NCBI GenBank assembly: GCA_020744225.1
Contig: JAGMWG010000001.1
Location: 124,001-188,000 of the forward strand
DNA from: Paraphoma chrysanthemicola
Taxonomy: Eukaryota > Ascomycota > Dothideomycetes > Pleosporales > Phaeosphaeriaceae
Reading direction: 5' to 3'
DNA: 64,000 bases
The notes beneath the pieces are model-generated. The model was not told the origin of the DNA. It saw nothing but the letters and a program-made list of their open reading frames with translations, and did no database searches. Below, one piece after another: positions 10,332 through 20,122 of this stretch; position 1 is the stretch's first letter, and the number at the start of each line of letters is the position of its first letter. The position numbers and the translations under genes are program-made.

Positions 10332-11004
10332 GGTTGTGGATATGTGTGGGGTGGGTTGGCAAGGGTTGTGGTTTTGGAGGTTGAAGGATGCCTGTTGCGG
10401 TGGTGGTGCGGACAGATTGGTGGTGTTGCGGTTGTAGGATGGGAAATGGTGGTCTGTGCGTAGGTGCATGGGGATCGTCATTGCATGTGCTTGTGCTTGA
10501 GCGCGACGGGTTGGGTGCTTTGACTTTCGACATCATCACCAACGACCTTTTGAAATACACGATACACATCGTCTGGCTTCGCGACCACATCGATCATTCC
10601 GAGCAGAAGACGTGCCCGTAGGCGCAACATAGACAAACGGCATACAACCTCCGGCGCATTGGAGTGAACCGGAACCACGAGGCGCACGCGACAAAGAGTC
10701 GGGAACGCGCAGACATCAGGAGAGAGGCGCCATTAGCAAACGACTGAGGGCATAGTGAGAGGCTTGGGCGCACAAGATGACGGAGGTGCGCATGCGATTG
10801 CGGCAGAAGGGCCAACAGTTCCCGACGCCAGACTGTAAGTGAAGGACTTCATTCTCTCCAAGCACGTTCATCTGGACTCTCACCCTCATACCTTCTCTTT
10901 CTCTACATTCCAGTCCATTCTCTCGCTCTCTTGCTTTACGCCTACAAATCCCCCCACCAGCCTCTCAACCCCATCCATCCACACCACAAGACAACCCATC
11001 AACA
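10332..11004. other. Divergent promoter region, ksh1 / taf13
   Basis: This 0.67-kb region lies between the start of ksh1 (-) and the start of TAF13 (+). The part before 11005 is CT-rich (leader-like). No gene is supported. Confidence 0.5.
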
Positions 11005-11538
11005 ATGCCCATCCCCCCTCTCCCACGCAATCCCCTCGCACGCAACCAAACAACCTTCTCACCCCGCTTAGTAGAATCCTTCCTCCGCGCCTTCGGCGAC
11101 AACGACTACCCGCTCCCCGAAACCGTGCGCGTCCTCGACGAAATCATCACCGACTACATCATCGAAACATGCCACGAAGCCGCGTCGGTCGCACACCACG
11201 CGCGGCGCGCCAAGATCAAGCTCGACGATTTCAAATTCATGTTGCGCAGAGATACAGTCAAGTTAGGCCGCGTGAGCGATATGCTTGAGACGGACAAGGA
11301 GTTGAAGAGGAAGAGGAAGGCGTTTGATACGGATGAGGGCGCGGTGATTGGGAAGGATGGTGGGAAGGATGGGGATGATGCCGGTACTGGTGGTGGGCAG
11401 AAGAGGGTTGATGAGGCGAATGAGGTCAAGGGACGGAAGGGGGGTGAGGAGGGGGAGCCGAAGAAGAAGAGGAAGAAGAAGGATAAGAGTAGGGTTGAAG
11501 GGGGTGGGGATGATGCGAGTACGGTGCGAAGTGGATGA
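11005..11538 (+). CDS. taf13: TAF13, TFIID subunit (TFIID-18 kDa family)
   Basis: This encodes a 177-aa histone-fold subunit of general transcription factor TFIID, which pairs with TAF11 and contacts TBP. The histone fold covers about residues 17-95: FSPRLVESFLRAFGD, the acidic helix VRVLDEIITDYIIETCHEAA, ARRAKIKLDDFKFMLRRD and KLGRVSDMLETDKELKRKRK are all family hallmarks. After the fold comes a Gly/Asp/Lys-rich disordered tail ending in a Lys-rich stretch (KKKRKKKDKS), which may act as a nuclear signal and is longer than in yeast TAF13. It is a single exon whose ATG follows a pyrimidine-rich leader. The assignment is secure. Confidence 0.93.
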   Translation: MPIPPLPRNPLARNQTTFSPRLVESFLRAFGDNDYPLPETVRVLDEIITDYIIETCHEAASVAHHARRAKIKLDDFKFMLRRDTVKLGRVSDMLETDKELKRKRKAFDTDEGAVIGKDGGKDGDDAGTGGGQKRVDEANEVKGRKGGEEGEPKKKRKKKDKSRVEGGGDDASTVRSG

Positions 11539-12297
11539 AATGGATTAAGCCCGCGTTTGTGGGGTTTGGGATGAGGACGGGTATAGGTGGTCGGAGATTC
11601 GAAATGAGATTGGAAGATCAGACTCAGCTTCAGGATTATCGACTTGATTGAGATTCAAGGCCGACTAAGAGAATTACGCGGCCGATGAGTTTCCGGGGAT
11701 TTAAGGGAGTATGTTTTCTGCGAAGACATACGAGCACAACTCGAGACCTCTGGGAGAGAAGGGACATATTGCATTACCAAGGCGTTTGGAACGGACTCGC
11801 GGCATCGTGTACGAAAGCCATTCTTATGGACGGCGAAATCAGCATTCATGGGCGTTATATGCATTGGCTTCGGAAGAAGCACAAGCTGTCTCCGATCGTC
11901 GAAGTTCATTCGGAAATAACCAAGACAATGGACGTAACAAAACATCATCAATAAAGTCCAGTACTCTTTGAAGATTTTGAAATGTTTTCATTTCACGCTC
12001 CTCTTGAAGCGCGTCTAATGCATGCATGGCCAGGCCTGTGCTATACTATTACAGAAACCACGCCGCATCGCTCAATCCCAATGTGAGCTTTTCCATTTCC
12101 TCCCCACCACATCCGCGCTCCCTACGGCTTATCTTCACTTTCGCGTGCGTCAAACTTCTCGCGCAAGTACGTCGAATCCATCTCGTCAGTCGTGCCCACG
12201 TCCACCGAGTCGCGCGATCCCCAAGCATCTAGAGAGCAGCGCATTAGTCACGACGCCAGTTCCACGCTCTTGTAAATATGTCTGCGATAGTTCATGC
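11539..12297. other. Intergenic, convergent 3' ends
   Basis: This spacer lies between the ends of TAF13 (+) and eIF3f (-). I see no supported gene; the ORFs here are short and overlap on several frames. Confidence 0.45.
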
Positions 12298-13431
12298 TCA
12301 TGCTTCTTGTGCTCTCTGCTGCCTACCTTTGCCCCTCCGATCGCCGCCTTGTTTCCTGTCGCCGCCGTCTTTTTGGCCATCGCCAGCGAGAGCATCGGTG
12401 CCGCCCATGGTGAGTGCGGCGGTAGCGAGGCGGTTGGAGAGGTCGATTTGGGTGCGGATGGTGTTGGCTAGGTAGGATACGACGAGGACGTCTTGGATGT
12501 GGTTGTTGCTGGGATGGGTCAGTAAAAGATTCATGCGTGAAAATGCGGAGGTCGTACAAGTCGCGCTCAATGTCGGCGGGATCAACCTTTGGCGCCAGAC
12601 TGAGAGCGTTCATCAAGAATTGTCCTAGCGCTGATGAGGGCTCGGCCTCCTCGTCCAGCACATTGTTGACGTAATTTGATACGCGCTCCAACATGTCCAA
12701 GACGTGCTGTACGGCGCGCTCCAACGAATCCAGATCGGTCATAATTTCTTGTGATCGGTCCTCGCGGTCCTTTGCCGATGAGATGAGCTCCAGACCCGAC
12801 TTCTCTGCCTCGCCGTACTTGATCTCGTGCGGTACCGGGATGAACAAGCATGAATCGGCCGCGCGCTCGGCAGTGACTCCAATTGGCGCGGAGATGTATG
12901 TCCGTGACTCGATTTCCTCTCCGGGGACTGTCGATACTGTGAGATGTACTGCAGGGTGTGGCCATGTGCCGTCGCCTTGCTGGCTGTAGAAGTTCTGGAT
13001 GAGGGCGGAGAATGTGTTGAGGTCGCTGCTGGTTGCGTACCAGCCAACGAGGACCTCGCGGGGGTTTGCGCGGAGGTGGAGAGCAAGCATCTGCTTCTGG
13101 TAGTCCATGTCTACCTCGACCTGCTCGGCAGTCTCGGTGTGGGGGACGGCGTAGCAGTTGCGGATCTCGATTTCGGTGCCATCCTCGCTGCGGGTTCCGA
13201 GAAGAGTGCCAATGACGCGTTCCTGGTCGGCGGGGCGGCGGAGAGCGTGGTCGAGTATTGAGAAGACGGCCTTTACGCGTGCGTTAGCGACTGAAGCGAC
13301 ACCATTTCCACTGTTCCTGCGCGTACCTGGGGCTGTATGGCGACGTTCAGCGGGGCAGTCGAGGGCTGGGCGCCGACCGGGGCGGGGCCAAGCGGGCGCG
13401 CAAGATGGAGGAACGAGTCTCGCTCGGACAT
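12298..13431 (-). CDS. eif3f: eIF3 subunit f (MPN domain)
   Basis: This is translation initiation factor 3 subunit F, 342 aa, a non-catalytic MPN-domain subunit of the cytosolic eIF3 complex. The exons on the minus strand are 13431-13327, 13270-12558 and 12508-12298, with introns of 56 and 49 nt. The joins give the expected AIQPQ/AVFSILDHALRR and IERDF/NNHIQDVLVVSYLANT. The MPN domain (about residues 25-165) has the family motifs RVIGTLLGTRSEDG, QKMLALHL-type helix and EVLVGWYATSSDLN. The C-terminal helical region holds DLDSLERAVQHVLDMLERVS, and the end is a basic Gln-rich tail. The ATG at 13431 gives the usual short N-terminal extension. It is divergent from UTP25, with only 241 bp between the start codons. 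Confidence 0.95.
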
Positions 13432-13672
13432 GATGGGTAGACGGCTTGCCGAGGGGTGACGGTGTTGGTGAGGCGACGGGGGGCGGTCGACAGCGTGAAT
13501 GTGGTGGGGTAGATTGATATTGTTCGCGAAATCTGGGCAGGTGCGGTTCGCTAGCACGGACCTTATTTTTATTTTCTGGTGGAGACTTTCATGTGCATTA
13601 GCTTGCGATAACTTTAAAGTCAAAACTTCGCCAACACACCTTGGGAATGATCGCAAAGAAAAGACAATAACA
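13432..13672. promoter_or_regulatory. Shared divergent promoter, eIF3f / UTP25
   Basis: Only 241 bp separate the start codons of eIF3f (minus strand, ATG at 13431) and UTP25 (plus strand, ATG at 13673). Both UTRs and both core promoters must lie here, so a bidirectional promoter for two translation/ribosome genes is likely. No clear TATA box is visible. Confidence 0.6.
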
Positions 13673-15949
13673 ATGGCACCAATGAGAGGACGAGGCGGTT
13701 TTCGTGGACGCGGCAGAGGTGCACCAAGAGGAGGAATGAGAGGAAGAGGCGGGTTCAGAGGCGGCAAGCGCGGTGGATTCGCAGCGGCAAGAACAAGGGA
13801 TGAGGTGGACGACGCGTGAGTACGGATGTGCTTTGCGAATGCAATCATGCAGGCGCTGACAGTATGAAGAGCCCCAGTAATGCGCCAGTCGCCCGAATCT
13901 GAAGAAAGTCAGTCCGACGAGTCCGATGCATCAGTCTCTGAAGACGAAGAAGAGGAAGATGCGCAGCCCACCTCAAACGCATACGCCTCCCTCTTGCAGT
14001 CCTTCGAGTCTTCGAATAAAACCCTCCGCAAGTTTTCCGCGAACGGCGCGCCACAGCACAAGAAACGGAAATTGCGCCACGATGTATCCAACGACGTACA
14101 GGCTCGTGTCGGTGGTGTGGATACCGACTTCCAGGGCCTTGATGATGGCCAAATAGATGAAGATATGAGTTTGAGTGACGAGCCAAATGACCTCTGGCCA
14201 GAAGAGGAGCTGCAGGGCAGGGACGTCGTTGATGACGGCGACGAGGTGGTAGAGCAGAGCGACGAAGAGACCGAATTGGAGGATTCTTACGAGCGCCATT
14301 TCGCGAATCCGGACGAGAACGAGCTGTCGATGCGATTGAAACGAATATCGGAGAATCAATGGCTGTCTAAGAAGATCGACTGTGGTGGAGGACGAGGACT
14401 ACTTCAAGCGCCCAGCGCAGAGGCAAAAGCACTGGACACACCAAAAGTCAGAAGCACTCGCGATGTCAAGCTGAAGGCGCGTCTCGTCGACAATGCAAAG
14501 AGTGTTATCGGCGCTTTCAAGGATGGCCTAGAACAGGCAGTCGCACCCTCCATCTTTGGCTATCAAGACGTACTCCTGGGGGCAAGAACGGTGCAGAATG
14601 CAGGACGTTTGCGCGACATCACATGCCTCCATGCTCTCAACCACATCCTGACTGGGCGAGATAAAGTGCTCAAGAACAACACAAAATTGGCATCTTCGAA
14701 AGAAGACGAGGATGTAGAATATCGCGACCAGGGCTTCACACGACCCAAAGTCCTGTTCCTGCTAGAGACAAAGCAAGCGTGCGTCCGTGTGTTGGACTCT
14801 ATCACCAAGCTAGCCAGCTTTGAGCAGCAAGAGAACAAGAAGCGCTTCCTCGACAGCTTTTCTCTGGACGAGAAGAAGTTCTCTGACGACAAACCGGCAG
14901 ACTTCATAGAGCTGTTCGAGGGCAACGACGAGAATGAGTTCCGTGTTGGTGTCAAGCTGACCCGGAAGACACTGAAACTGTACTCGACATTCTACAACTC
15001 CGACATCATCTTCGCGTCGACATTGGGACTGCGGCGAGCCATTGAGTCTGGCGACCCAAAGAAGCGAGACTACGACTTCCTCTCGTCCATTGAGATGGTC
15101 ATCATGGAGCAAGCTGATGCAACGCTGATGCAGAATTGGGAGCATGCCGAATTCGTGTTTGAGCATCTGAATCTCCAGCCCAAGGACGCACATGGCTGTG
15201 ACTTCTCCCGTGTTCGATCATGGTATCTCGACGACCATGCCAAGTACATTCGCCAAACTATCGTTATGTCGGCATTCCTGACGCCCAAGATCAACACTCT
15301 ATACAACAAACACATGCGCAACGTTGCCGGACGACTCAAGTACACATCGGACTACACCGCCGGCTTGATCGAAACGTTGTCATACGGCATCAAGCAAACG
15401 TTTCTGCGCTTCGAGTCGCCATCGCATCTCACAGACCCAGACGCGCGTTTCAAGTACTTCAGCTCGACAGTTATGCCATCCATCATGCGCATCCCGAGAC
15501 CACTTGAGGGCGGCCCTGGCGTACTAGTCTTCATTCCATCATACCTTGATTTCGTACGCGTGCGCAACTCGCTCGTTGATACTGAGATTTCCTTCGCCTC
15601 CATTAGCGAGTACACCGACCCAACCGACGTGCGAAAAGCGCGCTCACATTTCATGAACGGCAAGCACTCTCTCCTACTCTACACAGGCCGTGCACACCAC
15701 TTCCATCGGTACAATCTCCGAGGTGTGAAGCGAGTCATCTTCTATGGTGTGCCTGAGAACCCAGTCTTCTACGAGGAAGTCCTCGGCTTCATTGGAAAGA
15801 GCATTGAGCGAGCTGAAATCAGCAGACCCGAAGCAAGTATGAGAGTATGCTTTAGCAAGTGGGAACGCCTGGAGCTTGAGAGGATCGTCGGAACAAAGAG
15901 GGTAGGAAAGATGGTCAGCGATAAGGGTGATGTTTTCGACTTCGTGTAA
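13673..15949 (+). CDS. utp25: UTP25, SSU processome / U3 snoRNP component
   Basis: This is the nucleolar 18S rRNA-processing factor UTP25 (DEF homologue), a helicase-like protein lacking ATPase motifs. Exon 1 (13673-13815) encodes an RGG-rich start, MAPMRGRGGFRGRGRG. Exon 2 runs 13870-15949; the 54-nt intron begins GTGAGT and ends GAAG, and phase 2 joining gives a total of about 740 aa. Residues after the join are acidic (SEDEEEEDAQ), followed by the conserved region: EQADATLMQNWEHAEFVFEHLN, the WYLDD block, LKYTSDYT and the C-terminus ERIVGTKRVGKMVSDKGDVF, which is characteristic of UTP25. The exact acceptor is the least certain point, because several AGs occur within 20 nt; the one chosen is the only one that keeps frame. 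Confidence 0.92.
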
Positions 15950-16420
15950 GTAGGAATGAAAATGTTCATCTGCGCGATCGATTTAGGAAATAGTTCTACA
16001 TTTCGAAGCTCAATCGCGATATACCCCACGCGTTCTAGCAAGGCGTCCGGCTCCACCATTCTCTATCCTCAGTATCCTCCCTCGCAAGGTCAAGATGGCC
16101 CTTTTGGTAATTGATCATCTACTGAGGAGGTATTCAAGCAGCGACAAATGCTCGCACATAGAGTAACCTGGAACAATTCGAGCAGCTTCTTCCAATGTCG
16201 CCGCGACTATTGTCCGTGTATTGATCTCTTGTACCGCAACATAGGCAGTAACTATTGTGCTTCACTCGTACAATAACTCTTACAAGCTACTGTCAATCTC
16301 TATTCAATCATGATCCATCTTCTTTTCACATACATTTCTACCTCAAACCTTTCTTCTTCCTTATGTCACCATTTCACTCTTTCCTTCACAACCTCGTCAC
16401 CAAACTTAATACAAAGCACC
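15950..16420. other. Intergenic
   Basis: This is the spacer after UTP25, AT-richer with a CT-rich end toward 16420. I see no gene in it. Confidence 0.4.
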
Positions 16421-17145
16421 ATGCTCCTCACCAAAACCTTTTCCAAAACCCTCACAAACTTCGACGCCCTCCTCCAAGACATGCACACCTGTCTTGGAAA
16501 CAACTACACATTCTACCAAGAATGTGTAGTGGCCATCACCAACGCTGCAGCTCGCCGAGAAGACGCGTCTGCGTGGTTTGAGCAGATGCGGCAGGTGGTG
16601 GAGGGGGTTGAGGCGGTGAGCTCTAGTCATGCTGGGACGATGTTTCCGTTGGGTGAGAGAATGAGAGGTGAAGGTGAGATTTTGACGATTGTGTTCTCAC
16701 TATGAGAATGAGAGACTGTAGAAATGTTATAGCTGCGCTGGGCAAGGAAATGCTTCCTCCACGACCGCCGCATCACAATATGACGTCGAGAAAGGCCAAC
16801 AACAGCCAAAAGTTGGGCCTCAAAGCGCACTCTGAAGACCCAATCCTTTTCATCGATACCGCACTGGAGCGTACTGTGCGTGACTTCTTTGGCGTCGCCC
16901 CTTTCACCAACAACAGCACGCCGCAATATGAGCCCAGCACATCATCAGACAGCACGTACTATGACAGCAGAGACACCATGGGCTCCTACGATCCCGCTAC
17001 AGATGATCTCAAGGATTTCAAGAAGCGCTCTGAGCAGATGAGCGCAGTGAACGATCATGAGGTGCTTGGTGAAAGTGGGCGCAGTGAGAGCATCGCTGTG
17101 ACAGCAGGTCTTAGGCGCGATCTGGGGCTCTCCAATGGACTTTGA
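16421..17145 (+). CDS. Hypothetical two-exon protein (about 220 aa)
   Basis: I do not recognise this protein. Exon 1 starts at the ATG at 16421 (MLLTKTFSKTLTNFDALLQD) and is open to about 16652. A second open frame runs from about 16715 to the stop at 17145 and contains a plausible helical and acidic sequence (DPILFIDTALERTVRDFFGV). The frames differ, so an intron is needed. A GTGAGA donor at 16653 and an AG at 16713-16714 keep the phase, but neither the donor nor the acceptor choice is unique. Predicted features are mixed helix and Ser/Thr-rich disorder, with no signal peptide or membrane segment. It lies between UTP25 and the tautomerase gene. It could instead be two unrelated fortuitous ORFs. 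Confidence 0.4.
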
Positions 17146-17603
17146 GATATGTGGTGGCGCGAGGACATTCGGACGACACTTTCTGAGAGGTTGGATGGAT
17201 AGACTTTGCAAAGTGAGGCTGCAAATGCGACACTTGAGGCTTCACTGCTCCGCACGACATGGTTCTAGAACAAAAAGGTCCTACCGACGACGCTGTACAT
17301 TACCGACCAATATGGGGCATATAAAAAGACTTGGGACGACGAGCTAAAGCCTTTTTACGGTACCTGGAGCTTTCGGAAGACCCCTCATCGGCGCACTAGC
17401 ACTGCTCCTTGACTTGCGTACTATCAACGTTAGATCGGACTGGAAGATACCCTGGGAAACTTCATAATGTTTGGATTGTGATACAGCGCAACAGCATCAA
17501 AGATACCCATCCCAACTCACCTAGCCTTCACTCTCCCCCCTCCTTCAGACCACCAGACAAACAACAATCCATCCAACCACCCCTCCCCTCTCATGCCACC
17601 CAT
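17146..17603. other. Intergenic
   Basis: This region between two convergent genes shows no supported coding sequence. Confidence 0.4.
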
Positions 17604-18293
17604 CTACAACTTCGATTTCTTCTCCTCCCCCTCCCACCTCGACCCATCACCCAACCCACCCTTCGCCCTCTCGAACCCAACCGCCCTATTCAACCTCACC
17701 CACTCCTTCTCCGCCTCCGTGCCCGCCATGGGTGGCACCATGCCGTCAATCTTCCACAGATCGCGGCGCGTTTCGTATACGCTGTATTCGACGTCGTACC
17801 CCTGGTCCTCGATGTGTGGTTTGAGTGCGCTGTCGACGCGCGAGAGAAAGCCGTCGCGGGTTTTTTCGCTGGATCTAGCGTAGCACGTATTTCTCAGCAT
17901 AAATCCGCAATCATTCATTTGTACATAGTTGATATTGGGGCAAGTTGCAAAGCGGTAGTGGTGCAAGGACGCACAAGGGTTCAACACAAGAGTAACACAA
18001 TCAAGTGAACTCGGACTCGGGACTTACAGCGTACGAGCAATATTCTGAATCACTATCCGTATGAACGGGCGCTCACTCTTCGGGCCTGGGTTGTTTGCTG
18101 CGACATGTTCTGACGGTCGCGGCACACCGCCAATGTAAAAAGAGTCCGCGGCGATGGGTTGGAAGAGCACGTTGACGTAGAACGCCGGGAGAGGGACTTT
18201 GGTGTAGATATTTGTGATAGCTTGCGCAAAGGCACTTTTGGATTCAGGTGTGGTGAATGTTGAGGGTGGGTGGTAGATTATCCAGAGAGGCAT
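17604..18293 (-). CDS. Tautomerase-like protein (cis-3-chloroacrylic acid dehalogenase-type)
   Basis: This is a tautomerase-superfamily protein of about 178 aa, of the fungal oxalocrotonate-tautomerase-like group. Exon 1 is 18293-18028 and exon 2 is 17874-17604. The 153-nt intron (GTAAGT to GCTAG) joins NIART to LSSEKTRDGF in phase. The start MPLWIIYHPP places a proline at position 2, which becomes the N-terminal catalytic base of this superfamily after Met removal. The later block PFIRIVIQNIAR resembles the second beta strand of the fold. The protein probably forms oligomers in the cytosol; the substrate is unknown. The intron is longer than most here, and alternative acceptors inside it cannot be excluded. 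The neighbour on the same strand is a DJ-1/PfpI enzyme. Confidence 0.82.
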
Positions 18294-18717
18294 TGTGAGG
18301 TGTCGACGTGGAGGAGATGATGGGGTAAGGAAATCGGGTTGGATTCGAGGAGATTGGGGGCCGGGGTGGTTGTGCGGAGGGCATTAGGGCTGTAGGACTA
18401 CTTCACTGTGCTTTAAGGACCTGTGTGCATGTGGTTTGGTATAGTAATCGGGTCGCTGACGGGTTCAGTAATCATGGATAGTTAGTGTCGCTAAGCCATC
18501 ACGACGTTCTAGTCTCTAGAACGACCTCGGATGCCGTTGGTGTTACTCCGCATTATGATGCTGCAGGTGTGTCAGTCATGGATATTTTGGGAGATCTTGG
18601 TAATGATGATTTGGGGTGGGCATCGTGTTGTCACATGCTCTGATTCTAGCACCAAACCGTGGTCTGACTTCAGACCAGTCTTCGGTCAGCTAGTCGTTTC
18701 TCTCCAACTGTCCTACG
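18294..18717. other. Intergenic
   Basis: This is the promoter side of the tautomerase gene and the 3' side of the DJ-1/PfpI gene, both on the minus strand. No gene is seen. Confidence 0.45.
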
Positions 18718-19551
18718 TCATTCTTTTTTGCTCGGCTCCTGAGCTAGCGACCCTCTTCTTCCCCACACATTCCATCTCTTGGCGAACGGATCGTGATCCG
18801 CATCGGTCCATCGCACGTATTCGGCACTATCAGCTAGCTCTTGCGCAATGTTCTCGCCATAATTGTCCGACACAAATGCATATGTCGCGTCAATTCCTGC
18901 TGAGATGCCAGATCCAGTCGTGATATTGCCGTCAACAACCCAACGCGCCTCGCCAATCCAGTTCACATCCGGTCCAGTCGAAGTCGCCCATTCCCATGCG
19001 CGCTTGTTCGTTGTCGCGCGACGCCCTTCCAGAACTCCAGCCCGCGCCAAGATGGTTGCACCGGTACATACTGACAATACAGCTTTCACGCTTGGATACA
19101 TCCTCTTAACAAAATCAATCTCGGCTGACATGTCGTTTCGCGTTCCCACACCTCCTGGTACAATCAGGACATCAACAACGCCCTTGCCGTCGTCGCCATG
19201 TGCGCCCGTCTCTTGGATTTTGAGTTGATCTTCGAATGTTCGATTGATCTGCATGCTTTGCGAGCAGTCTGTCTCAGGATGTGAGAACATCTTGTTCCCA
19301 GCGCGCTGATGCGATGTCTCGACTGCGTCCAGTGTTCGCGCCAACATTGTCAGCTTGATCGGGAAGTGATACAGCATGGATAGCGAGTTGAAAACATCCA
19401 AAGGGCCGAACACATCGAGAGCCTGGAAGCCCGGGAACAGCACGACGCCATAATGAATTGGATCTTTGCCATTGATGTCGAACAATGGCGTTTTCGCCGT
19501 CCCGTTTGTAGCGCCGTTGGTGGCGGAAGGTTGGTTGGTAGCGTCGGACAT
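18718..19551 (-). CDS. DJ-1/PfpI family protein (isonitrile-hydratase-like)
   Basis: This is a class I glutamine-amidotransferase-like DJ-1/PfpI protein of 277 aa in a single exon. The start is the ATG at 19551 (MSDATNQPS); the frame upstream has only a TTG. Key blocks are HYGVVLFPGFQALDVFGPLD (33-52), VVDVLIVPGGVGTR (126-138) and the nucleophile elbow VLSVCTGATILARAGVLEGR, with Cys162 as the probable nucleophile. The arrangement resembles the GATase domains of AraC-type regulators and bacterial isonitrile hydratase. No DNA-binding domain is attached. A 30-residue Ala/Asn/Thr-rich leader precedes the fold. The activity (hydratase, glyoxalase-like or chaperone) cannot be told from sequence. 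It is on the same strand as the tautomerase gene, 424 bp upstream of it. Confidence 0.88.
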   Translation of the reverse strand: MSDATNQPSATNGATNGTAKTPLFDINGKDPIHYGVVLFPGFQALDVFGPLDVFNSLSMLYHFPIKLTMLARTLDAVETSHQRAGNKMFSHPETDCSQSMQINRTFEDQLKIQETGAHGDDGKGVVDVLIVPGGVGTRNDMSAEIDFVKRMYPSVKAVLSVCTGATILARAGVLEGRRATTNKRAWEWATSTGPDVNWIGEARWVVDGNITTGSGISAGIDATYAFVSDNYGENIAQELADSAEYVRWTDADHDPFAKRWNVWGRRGSLAQEPSKKE

Positions 19552-20122
19552 GATGGTGGTGGTTGGCGGGGCACAACTTTGTTTGACGAGCAAGGAACAG
19601 CAGTGAAGATCTTCAGGGCGCGGGGTAGCCTCATAGTTAGCTACAGAGCCGCAGGGTCAGCGCTATCGGCGACACGGAGCTAAGCTTGAATCGAGCGACA
19701 GTGGCTGCGACATTTCAGCTGAAGCTGAGTCTGCTTTTGTCTGAGCACATTGGCGGTGATTGTTCTATTGGCTCATCAGCTTCTAGATTCTGCAGCGGGG
19801 CGTTGCAGGAAGCGACACAGCCTCAACACCATTATCCAGGAGCGCAAAACCACCAAAGCAGTCTTACAAGCGGATGTCTGACTTATGAGCGCACACATTC
19901 GCGTTTTCATTGTTAATCCTATCAACAGAAACCTCGGCGAGGAAGAGAAGGTACCCAAGAGTCGAAGGACGTCCAGACTCCGACTTTGTGACAACACAGT
20001 CTAAAGACCCAGACCACGAAGAGCGCAGCTATCTTGCCTTCGATAGTCTCTCCTTCCTGATTGCTTGATATGATAGCATTGGCCTGCAGCGAGTAGCATG
20101 GTTAATCTGAATTTCCGACACA
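19552..20122. other. Divergent promoter region, DJ-1-like / HET
   Basis: This region of 571 bp lies between the divergently transcribed DJ-1/PfpI gene and the third HET gene. No supported gene lies within it. Confidence 0.45.

Noticed and set aside
9915..10463. 182-codon plus-strand ORF over the ksh1 locus
   Set aside because: It is antisense to the clearly conserved Ksh1 exon and is a shadow of it.
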